A DNA stretch of 9,448 bases, taken from assembly GCA_031274465.1 (NCBI GenBank), contig JAISQC010000268.1:1-9448 (forward strand), in the 5' to 3' direction. A model generated the notes under the pieces. The model did no database searches. It worked only from the letters and a program-made list of their open reading frames with translations, and was not told where the DNA came from. Below, in pieces: positions 1 through 6,451 of the stretch. Source of the stretch: Synergistaceae bacterium. Its GTDB lineage: Bacteria; Synergistota; Synergistia; Synergistales; Synergistaceae. A program made the translations under genes and the position numbers. The stretch's first letter is position 1. The number at the start of each line of letters is the position of its first letter.

Positions 1-1451
1 GGCGATTCGCCCTCTATCATCGCCTTCAAGAGGCAGAAACAGGACAAAAGCATTATTATGGCAAAGGGGAAAGCGGCTATGATCGAGCACGCCTGGAGGG
101 CGGAGAGCCCACCGCTCAAGAGAAGGGAGAGCGCCATCAGCGCCTGTATCACCCCCCAGGCGAGCTTTTTCGCGTTTGGCGGGTTGAGTTCGCCGTTTGC
201 GGAGAACATGGCCAGCACGAACGTGGCGGAGTTGGCGGACGTTATAAAAAAAGTGCAGAGCAACAGCAAGGCCGTTATCGACAGGGCAAGCCCAAAGGGA
301 TATTCGCCAAGCACCACGAAAAGCGCCGTTTCGGCGCTCTTGGCGGCTTCCTGGATCAACGCTCCGCTTTGGGAGAGGCCAAGGCTTCCAAACACCGAGA
401 ACCAGACCAGGGACGCGACGGACGGCGCCAGAATGACGCCAGCCACGAACTCCCTTATCGTGCGGCCTTTCGATATTCGGGCGATGAAAGTCCCGACAAA
501 CGGCCCCCAAGCTATCCACCACGCCCAGTAAAATACCGTCCACCCGCCAAGCCACGAGTTGTCGCCGAAGGGATTGACCGCCAGGCTGTCGGCAATGAAC
601 GAATTTATATAGTCGCCCGTGGCGCTCGTTAAAATATTGAGCGCCATGAGCTTGGGCCCGACGGCAAAACATCCGGCCAGCAAAATCGCGGCAAGGGCCA
701 TGTTGACGTTGGACAGCATGGCAATGCCTTTGTCTATGCCGCTGATCGCGGTCCAGGTATAGACGACCGTTATCGCCAGGACGATGGCAATCTGGGCCGA
801 AGCGTTCGCGGGCAGGCCGAACAGATAACTCAGCCCCGCGTTTATCTGAAGCGCCCCCTGGCCGAGGGATGTGGCGATCCCGGCGACCGTCGCGAATATG
901 GCGCATATGTCTATCGTCTTGCCGACCGGGCCGAGCACCCCTTTTTGCCCGAGCAGCGGGAGAAATACGCTGCTTATCATCCCAGGCGCTTTTTTCCTGA
1001 ACTGGAAATAACCGAGCGCCATCCCCAGAATGGAATATCCCGCCCAGGGATGAAACCCCCAGTGCATGAACGATTTTTTCATCGCCATGCGCGCAGCTTC
1101 CTCGTTCATCCCAAACGCGACGTAATGGCTCAGTGGCTCGGCCACGCCCCAGAAGACGAGGCCGATGCCCATGCCCGCGCCAAACAGCATCCCGAACCAC
1201 GAGACATAGCTGTGCTCCGGGGTCGAGTCGTCGTCGCCCAGCTTCACTCCGCCGAATCTGCCGAAAGCCATGTAAAGCGCGAAAACGACGAACGCAAACA
1301 TCGATGAGAGATACAGCCAACTGAAGTCACTGACTATTGCCTCAAGCAAGCCGTTTGCCGCAGCGGTGAGCGTTTTTGGAAAAAACAGCCCTACGGCGGC
1401 TACCGACGCGGTGACGGCAAGCGAGGCCCAAAACACACCGTTTTTTTTCAC
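1..1451 (-). CDS. BCCT-family betaine/carnitine/choline transporter (3' end beyond window)
   Basis: Secondary carrier of the inner membrane for quaternary ammonium compounds such as glycine betaine, carnitine or choline. The frame is open from a GTG at 1451 to base 1, giving 483 complete codons and no stop. Only the short C-terminal tail seems missing, since the last hydrophobic helix (about 450-478) is present. The BCCT signature is perfect at residues 303-312 (GWTVFYWAWW). The glycine-rich TM motif GAGMGIGLVFWG is at 91-102, and the MHWGFHPWAGY segment at 129-139 supplies W131, W136 and Y139 of the aromatic substrate box, together with W311, W312 and W315. The GMGIG motif and T404/S405 resemble the sodium-coupled BetP type rather than CaiT, so sodium symport is inferred. 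One oddity is N407 in TSANSAT, where family members usually have Asp. The GTG start overlaps the upstream ATPase stop as GTGA. Family certain; substrate unknown. Confidence 0.93.
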   Translation of the reverse strand, partial: MKKNGVFWASLAVTASVAAVGLFFPKTLTAAANGLLEAIVSDFSWLYLSSMFAFVVFALYMAFGRFGGVKLGDDDSTPEHSYVSWFGMLFGAGMGIGLVFWGVAEPLSHYVAFGMNEEAARMAMKKSFMHWGFHPWAGYSILGMALGYFQFRKKAPGMISSVFLPLLGQKGVLGPVGKTIDICAIFATVAGIATSLGQGALQINAGLSYLFGLPANASAQIAIVLAITVVYTWTAISGIDKGIAMLSNVNMALAAILLAGCFAVGPKLMALNILTSATGDYINSFIADSLAVNPFGDNSWLGGWTVFYWAWWIAWGPFVGTFIARISKGRTIREFVAGVILAPSVASLVWFSVFGSLGLSQSGALIQEAAKSAETALFVVLGEYPFGLALSITALLLLCTFFITSANSATFVLAMFSANGELNPPNAKKLAWGVIQALMALSLLLSGGLSALQACSIIAAFPFAIIMLLSCFCLLKAMIEGES

Positions 1452-2416
1452 CCGGCGCTTCGCCCGCTGTTGAAGCAGGAGACGAAGTGCGATCCGCCTT
1501 CCACTCCCGCGCCTGCTATTTCCTCTAGCTCGGGGTCTTCGCGCTCGCACTCGGAGGTCTTTATCGCGCATCTCCCGGCAAAGCGGCAGCCTGCGGGCGG
1601 ATTGACGGGGCTGGGCACGTCCCCCTCCAGGATGATCCGCTCGTCCCGACCTCCGGCGACGGGGCGCGGTATCGCCGATATAAGGGCTTTCGTGTAAGGG
1701 TGCGCCGGATTTTTGAAAATTTCGCGCCCACCGGCGAGCTCGACTATCTTGCCCAGATACATCACGGCTATGCGCGTTGAGACGTGCTTTACCACGCTCA
1801 GGTTGTGGGATATGAAGACGTACGTGTAGCCGAAGTCTTTTTGCAGGACTTTGAGCAGGTTGAGTATCTGTGCCTGAATGCATACGTCGAGGGCGGAGAC
1901 GGGCTCGTCTAAGACTATGAACTCCGGGGACAGGGCGAGCGCGCGGGCGATGCCGATGCGCTGCCTCCTGCCACCGTCCAGCTCGTGCGGATACGCCCCG
2001 GCAAGGCGCCTGGCGAGCCCCACGGTGTCCATCAGCTCCCACACGCGCTTATCCCTGTCGGCGGATCTCGCGAACGTCGAGTTCACTATCAAAGGCTCCG
2101 CTATTATGTCCTTCACCGACATCCTCGGGTTGAGCGACGAATACGGATCCTGAAAGACTATCTGTATCTTTTTGCGTATGGACTTCATGCCGCCCTTCGA
2201 TAGCTCCATTATGTTCACGCCTTCGAAATGCACGCTTCCCGACGTGGCGTCGATGAGCCTTATCATCGTCCGACCTAGCGTGGATTTTCCGCAGCCCGAC
2301 TCACCGACGAGACCAAGCGTCTCGCCTTTTTCCACCGAAAACGACACGTCGTCCACGGCGTGAAGCATTCCTTCCTTTGTCTTGAAATATTTTTTCAGGG
2401 ACCTCACTTCGATCAT
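1448..2416 (-). CDS. Peptide ABC transporter ATP-binding protein, DppF/OppF type
   Basis: One of two ATPase subunits energising the peptide importer at the cytoplasmic face of the membrane; 322 residues, normal for the family. Visible motifs are Walker A GESGCGKST (38-46), Q-loop Q89 in VFQDPYSSLNP, Walker B FIVLDEP with catalytic E171, D-loop SALD, and H-loop H204. The C-loop reads LDGGR (146-150) instead of LSGGQ, followed by the normal RQRIGIARAL. The C-terminal OppF-type extension holds four cysteines (C277, C283, C290, C314) in the arrangement that binds an iron-sulfur cluster in some Dpp/Opp ATPases. The ATG at 2416 forms an ATGA overlap with the stop of the preceding ATPase and places MIEVRSLKKYF at the usual family N-terminus. 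The same frame stays open upstream to 2899, but that part is low-complexity Arg/Pro/Gly sequence opposite no known domain, and it lies inside the neighbouring gene. Confidence 0.95.
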   Translation of the reverse strand: MIEVRSLKKYFKTKEGMLHAVDDVSFSVEKGETLGLVGESGCGKSTLGRTMIRLIDATSGSVHFEGVNIMELSKGGMKSIRKKIQIVFQDPYSSLNPRMSVKDIIAEPLIVNSTFARSADRDKRVWELMDTVGLARRLAGAYPHELDGGRRQRIGIARALALSPEFIVLDEPVSALDVCIQAQILNLLKVLQKDFGYTYVFISHNLSVVKHVSTRIAVMYLGKIVELAGGREIFKNPAHPYTKALISAIPRPVAGGRDERIILEGDVPSPVNPPAGCRFAGRCAIKTSECEREDPELEEIAGAGVEGGSHFVSCFNSGRSAG

Positions 2417-3438
2417 TGCGCCACGCTCCCAACCTCGGAGTTTCGCTTGCCCCTCAGCCAGCACGCCAGCAGATGCCCGTTCCCTACATCCTCCAGGCCG
2501 GGGGCGGAATTTTCGCACTCTTGCGACGCATGGGCGCATCTCGGGTGGAAGGGGCAGCCCTGCGGCAGACGGGCGGGATCGGGCATCAGGCCGGGGAGGG
2601 CGTCCAAAAGATCCCTGTCGTCGTCGATCCTGGGTATGGAGTTGAAGAGGCCTATAGCATAAGGGTGCAGCGCCTCCGTGAAAAGGGACTCGGTATCGGC
2701 CATCTCGACGATGCGCCCGGCGTATATTATCGCTACCCTGTCGCACGTCTCGGCGGCAATGCCCAGGTCGTGCGTTATCATTATCATCGAAGTGTCGAAC
2801 CTCTCCTTGAGCCCCTTCATCAGGTTCAGGACCTGGGCCTGTATCGTCACGTCGAGGGCGGAGGTCGGCTCGTCCGCTATCAGGAGGGCCGGAGAGCACG
2901 CCAGGGCTATGGCTATCAAAACCCTCTGCCTCATCCCCCCGCTGAATTGGTGCGGATAGTCGCCCATCCGCTCCTTCCTTATCCCAACCAGGGAAAGCAT
3001 CTCCTCGGCCCGCGCGCGCGATTCCCGCATCGACAGCCCCGAATGCAGGACAACCATCTCGGCGATCTGGCTGCCGACGCTCATGACGGGATTGAGGCTG
3101 GTCATGGGGTCCTGGGATATAAAGGATATCTTTTCCCCCCTGATCGCGCGAAGCTCCTCGCCGCTCGCCTTCATTATGTCCCTGCCCTCGAAAAAAATCT
3201 CCCCGCCGACCATACGCCCCGGCGGCGAAGGGACGAGCCGCATCAGCCCAAGCGCCGTAGTCGTCTTTCCAGCCCCGGTCTCCCCCACAAAAGCGAGGGT
3301 CTCCCCGTACCCCAGGGTGAAGCTCATCCCCTCTACCGCGCGCACCGTGGATTCCTCCAGCTCGTAGTGGATCACGAGGTCGCGGACGTCCAAGATATTG
3401 CCCTTTTTCCCTTCGGAGTTTTTCACCTGACGCCTCAC
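2413..3438 (-). CDS. Peptide ABC transporter ATP-binding protein, DppD/OppD type
   Basis: Second ATPase of the importer, 341 residues. Motifs are Walker A GETGAGKTT (52-60), Q-loop Q109 in ISQDPMTSLNP, a canonical signature FSGGMRQR (165-172), Walker B LLIADEP with catalytic E190, D-loop SALD, and H-loop H223. The oligopeptide/dipeptide C-terminal extension carries C295, C301, C308 and C326, a likely iron-sulfur site. Because its C-loop is canonical while its partner has LDGGR, the two ATP sites of the heterodimer should differ. The first possible start is GTG at 3438, overlapping the permease C stop as GTGA. A second in-frame GTG at 3426 has a GAGG six bases ahead and could be the real start, shortening the protein by four residues. 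The gene ends in an ATGA overlap with the F-type ATPase, so coupled translation and matched stoichiometry are expected. Confidence 0.95.
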   Translation of the reverse strand: MRRQVKNSEGKKGNILDVRDLVIHYELEESTVRAVEGMSFTLGYGETLAFVGETGAGKTTTALGLMRLVPSPPGRMVGGEIFFEGRDIMKASGEELRAIRGEKISFISQDPMTSLNPVMSVGSQIAEMVVLHSGLSMRESRARAEEMLSLVGIRKERMGDYPHQFSGGMRQRVLIAIALACSPALLIADEPTSALDVTIQAQVLNLMKGLKERFDTSMIMITHDLGIAAETCDRVAIIYAGRIVEMADTESLFTEALHPYAIGLFNSIPRIDDDRDLLDALPGLMPDPARLPQGCPFHPRCAHASQECENSAPGLEDVGNGHLLACWLRGKRNSEVGSVAQ

Positions 3439-4301
3439 CGCCTCAGCTTGGGGTCAAGCGCGTCCCTGAGGCCGTCGCCGAGGAAATTAAGAGACAGTAT
3501 CGTCAGCATGATCGTGATCCCGGGGAAGAGCGTCATGTGAGGCGCCTCGAAGATGTACTGCCTGCCGCCGGACAGCATCGAGCCCCACTCCGGGAAAGGC
3601 GGCTGCACCCCAAGCCCTATGAAGGAGAGCCCGGCAGCGGAGAGTATGGCGTATGCCACGTCGAGGGTCGTCTGAACGATGATTGGCGCCATGCTGTTTG
3701 GTATGATGTGCCTGAATATTATCCGCAGGTCCCCGGAGCCCATAGCGCGCGCGGCTTCCACAAATTCCTGCCCCCTCACCGAGAGGACGGCGCCGCGCAC
3801 TATGCGGGCGTAAAATGGTATCTGAGCGATTCCAACCGATATCATCAGGTTTACAAGCCCGGGACCCAGCGAGGCCGCGATGGCTATTGCCAGAAGCGTG
3901 GACGGAATGCCCAGAAGCACGTCCATGCACCTCATTATGGCGTTGTCGCAGAAGCCCCCGTAGTAGCCGGCGACGGCCCCGAGAAACCCACCGACCGACA
4001 GAGCCAGCCCGACCGCGACGAAACCGACCTGCAGCGACACGCGCGCCCCGTATATGAGGCGGCTTAATATGTCGCGCCCGAATTCGTCGGTGCCCAAAAG
4101 GAACTTCGCGTTCGGCGGCTCGAAAGCGTGCTCCAGAAATTGATCCGAGTAGCCGTATGGGGCGATCAGGGGCGCGAACGCCGCGACCAGCACGAGGATC
4201 GACAGGACAACGAAGCCGAATACGGCAAGCGGGTTTTTGCGCAGTCGATGCGCAAATTCGCCCATCATACCCCGGGAGGCCTCAACCGTTTCCGGACTCA
4301 C
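3435..4301 (-). CDS. Peptide ABC transporter permease, DppC/OppC type
   Basis: Membrane-spanning subunit that forms the translocation path with permease B. With the start chosen here it has 288 residues, typical of the family. A first TM helix (about 25-47) is followed by a periplasmic stretch containing the conserved GTDEFGRDILSRLIYGAR motif (70-87). The EAA-type coupling loop is near 180-203 (FVEAARAMGSGD...), contacting the ATPases, and the protein ends in LGDGLRDALDPKLRR, a standard DppC terminus. The frame first opens at a GTG at 4310, but there the purine-rich GAGGGG touches the start codon. The GTG at 4301 has the same stretch at a workable distance and gives MSPETVEASRG, so it is preferred; the alternative adds three residues (MCV). 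An ATG pair at 4268/4265 would make a shorter protein. The stop overlaps the next gene by four bases. Confidence 0.94.
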   Translation of the reverse strand: MSPETVEASRGMMGEFAHRLRKNPLAVFGFVVLSILVLVAAFAPLIAPYGYSDQFLEHAFEPPNAKFLLGTDEFGRDILSRLIYGARVSLQVGFVAVGLALSVGGFLGAVAGYYGGFCDNAIMRCMDVLLGIPSTLLAIAIAASLGPGLVNLMISVGIAQIPFYARIVRGAVLSVRGQEFVEAARAMGSGDLRIIFRHIIPNSMAPIIVQTTLDVAYAILSAAGLSFIGLGVQPPFPEWGSMLSGGRQYIFEAPHMTLFPGITIMLTILSLNFLGDGLRDALDPKLRR

Positions 4302-4314
4302 AACACACACCCCC

Positions 4315-5244
4315 TCATTTGTAATCCGCCCTTATCCTGGGATCGACATAGCCGTAGAGCAGGTCCACGAGGAGGTTCACCACGCTGAACGCGAGCGCCA
4401 CGAACAGAACCCCGCCCTGCACCACCGGAAAATCCCTCATCATTATCGCGTTCACCATGAGGCGGCCGACTCCCGGGATGGAGAATATCGTCTCCGTCAG
4501 CATCGCCCCACCGAGTAGGTAGCCGAACTGAAGCCCGCTGACCGTTATGACTGGTATCAGGGCGTTCCCCAGTGCGTGCTTCACTATCACGACGCGCTCC
4601 TTTTGCCCCTTTGTCCGCGCGGTCCTTATGTAATCCTGCCTCACTACCTCCAGCATGCACGACCTGGTCATTCGGGTGAGCATCGCTATGCTTCCCGTCG
4701 ACAGAGTGACGGAGGGCAGTATCATCGCGCGGAACGATTCAAACCCGGAGGAGGGCAGCCAGCCCAGATTGACCGAGAAGAGGAGTATGAGGAGAAGCCC
4801 CAGCCAGAACGCTGGCATGGATATGCCGATCATCGCGAGGATTATCACCGTGGTGTCGAACATGGAGTACTGTTTTATGGCCGATATTATGCCAAACGGT
4901 ATGCCGACGCACAGCGCTATCAGCATGGAGTATCCGGCGAGCTTCAAAGTCTGCGGGAAAGCCTCCATTATCTCTTCCGTGACCGGGCGTTTCGTGATGT
5001 AGGATTTTCCCACGTCCCCCCTGGTGACGGCCTTCAGCAGGAAATTTCCAAACTGGATGAAAAACGGCCTGTCGAGCCCGTTCTCCTGCCTGAACTGCCT
5101 GAGTGCCTCCTCGCCCGCTCGCTCCCCCAGCATCATCTTCGCGGGGTCGCCGGGAGTTATGTAAAGGAGCGTGAAGACTATCAGGGCTACTCCGGCCAGC
5201 ACTGGTATGAGATATAAAATCCTCTTCAACACATATTTGACCAA
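4315..5244 (-). CDS. Peptide ABC transporter permease, DppB/OppB type
   Basis: Membrane subunit pairing with permease C; 309 residues. The N-terminus MVKYVLKRILYLIPVLAGV with a TM helix at about 9-29 and the ITPGDPAKMMLG motif (29-40) is classic for DppB. Further helices lie at about 104-123, 132-158, 175-190, 228-250 and 275-297. The EAA coupling loop is at about 206-229 (RTARTKGQKERVVIVKHALGN), and the family end motif LLYGYVDPRIR is at 296-305. It starts with TTG, since no ATG is in frame near the N-terminus. A GGGAGG eight bases upstream and the family-typical N-terminal sequence both support that start. The gene begins 16 bases after the amidohydrolase stop and ends 13 bases before the chosen permease C start. 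Confidence 0.95.
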   Translation of the reverse strand: MVKYVLKRILYLIPVLAGVALIVFTLLYITPGDPAKMMLGERAGEEALRQFRQENGLDRPFFIQFGNFLLKAVTRGDVGKSYITKRPVTEEIMEAFPQTLKLAGYSMLIALCVGIPFGIISAIKQYSMFDTTVIILAMIGISMPAFWLGLLLILLFSVNLGWLPSSGFESFRAMILPSVTLSTGSIAMLTRMTRSCMLEVVRQDYIRTARTKGQKERVVIVKHALGNALIPVITVSGLQFGYLLGGAMLTETIFSIPGVGRLMVNAIMMRDFPVVQGGVLFVALAFSVVNLLVDLLYGYVDPRIRADYK

Positions 5245-5252
5245 AAAAACCG

Positions 5253-5258
5253 CCTCCC
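5253..5258 (-). promoter_or_regulatory. Shine-Dalgarno GGGAGG fixing the TTG start of permease B
   Basis: GGGAGG lies in the 16-base gap between the amidohydrolase stop and permease B, eight bases before the TTG codon at 5244. The intervening bases are a C-G-G and T-run, leaving no ATG or GTG closer in frame. This is the main reason for accepting a TTG start. Confidence 0.75.
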
Positions 5259-5260
5259 GA

Positions 5261-6433
5261 TCATCGCGCGCCGCGCGCCACTCTGCCGTTTACGACCACG
5301 AATCTCGCAACGCTCCTGGCATCGAGCGGATCGCAGCTCCAGACGGCAATGTCCGCGTCTTTGCCGACTTGCAGGCTTCCCAGCCTGCCATCGACCCCGA
5401 TATGCTCGGCGCCGTAAATCGTCACGGCTTTCAGCGCCTCCATGTAAGGCAAGCCCGCCGCGTTGGCCAGAGCCGCGCAGACCTTGAGGTGCTCGATCGG
5501 GATCACCCCATGGTCCGTTATTATGCAGACGTGCACGCCGGACGCGTGAAGCTCGGCGGGCGTAGTCCAGCTCTTGTTGCGAAGCTCCAGCTTGCTGCGC
5601 TCCGAGAGGGTCGGGCCGACTGCGGCGTATGCTTTTTTCTCAGCAAGCCAGTCCTTTATGAGATGCCCCTCCGTGCAGTGCTCTATGGTGTAGCGCAGGC
5701 CGAACTCCTCGAAAATCCTTATCGCCGTCGCTATGTCGTCCGCCCTGTGGGCATGGGCGGATACGGGAAGCCGGCCGTCGATCACCAGGCCGAGCGCCTC
5801 CATCGCGAGGTCGATCTCGAAAAATTCACCCTTGCCGACGGCAAACGGCTTTTTTCCCTTGTAATTCAAGGCCTTCACGAACGCGTCCCTCATTATGGCG
5901 GCGTTCCCCATGCGGGTGTAGTGCTGCCTCGTGCTTCCGAGGTACGGGTGCTTGGTGTTTTCCCCGAAAGCGGCCTTCATCGACGACGGGGCGCGAAGCA
6001 CCATCCTGTCCACCACGTCGGGGAGGGTTTTCACTATCGCGCCCTGCCCACCTATCGTGTTGCCGCTGCCCGGAAGTATCTGAACGCACGTGACGCCCGC
6101 AGAGAGCGCGTCGGCAAACGCCTCGTCCGCAGGATTGATCGCGTCTATCACCCTCACGTGCGGGGTCACCCCGCTCATCATTTCGTTGCAGTCCTGGTCG
6201 AACTCGGGGTAGCCCTGGCTCGTTACCCCCAGATGGGTGTGGGCATCGACGAGGCCGGGAGTCACGACCATGCCGTCCGCGTCGATGACCTCCGCGCCCG
6301 GGGGAATCTCAATATCCGAGCCTATAGCGGTTATCACCCCGTTCTCAGCCAGGATGACTCCTCCGTCGATAACGGAAGGGCCGAGCCCCTCCGGTGCCAT
6401 CGTGTAAATTTTTCCGCGTCTTACAGCTAACAT
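5261..6433 (-). CDS. Metal-dependent amidohydrolase (COG1228, imidazolonepropionase-like), cytoplasmic
   Basis: Hydrolase of the amidohydrolase superfamily, 390 residues, with no signal peptide. An N-terminal beta-sandwich strand (RGKIYTMAPEG) and a closing segment GSLQVGKDADIAVWSCDPLD flank a TIM-barrel. Likely metal ligands are H65 and H67 in DAHTHLG (63-69), H227 or H229 in SAHAHRADDI, H252 in IEHCTEGH, and D307 in ITDHGVIP. The segment MKAAFGEN (152-159) and TPHVRVIDAINP (90-101) are typical of a bacterial COG1228 subgroup of unassigned substrate. Related characterised enzymes include imidazolonepropionase and Xaa-Pro or Xaa-Arg dipeptidases. Its position between the binding protein and its permeases suggests it cleaves the imported compound, so a dipeptidase or acyl-amino-acid hydrolase role is the best guess. 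The ATG at 6433 gives the normal N-terminus, but the Shine-Dalgarno (GGGTGG, one base away) is poor. Family sure; substrate unknown. Confidence 0.92.
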   Translation of the reverse strand: MLAVRRGKIYTMAPEGLGPSVIDGGVILAENGVITAIGSDIEIPPGAEVIDADGMVVTPGLVDAHTHLGVTSQGYPEFDQDCNEMMSGVTPHVRVIDAINPADEAFADALSAGVTCVQILPGSGNTIGGQGAIVKTLPDVVDRMVLRAPSSMKAAFGENTKHPYLGSTRQHYTRMGNAAIMRDAFVKALNYKGKKPFAVGKGEFFEIDLAMEALGLVIDGRLPVSAHAHRADDIATAIRIFEEFGLRYTIEHCTEGHLIKDWLAEKKAYAAVGPTLSERSKLELRNKSWTTPAELHASGVHVCIITDHGVIPIEHLKVCAALANAAGLPYMEALKAVTIYGAEHIGVDGRLGSLQVGKDADIAVWSCDPLDARSVARFVVVNGRVARGAR

Positions 6434-6451
6434 ACCACCCGCGCCCCGCGC

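Noticed and set aside
58..1307. Several plus-strand open frames opposite the BCCT gene (58-531, 369-632, 945-1307)
   Set aside because: The minus-strand frame is open throughout and carries the full BCCT signature; these are shadows.
1441..1448. Run of eight A residues (minus strand) at the start of the BCCT gene as a frameshift or slippage site
   Set aside because: The frame reads cleanly as Lys-Lys-Asn into a typical BCCT N-terminus, so no shift is needed; a population-level slippage check would still be possible.
2417..2899. 161-codon in-frame open extension upstream of the F-type ATPase
   Set aside because: It overlaps the well-supported D-type ATPase in another frame and encodes Arg/Pro/Gly-rich sequence without a domain. 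The ATG at 2416 gives the family N-terminus and an ATGA overlap.
2416..3540. 374-codon plus-strand open frame
   Set aside because: Antisense shadow of the D-type ATPase, which has all ABC motifs in its own frame.
5171..6430. 419-codon plus-strand open frame
   Set aside because: Antisense shadow of the amidohydrolase, rich in Arg/His/Val, with no recognisable domain.
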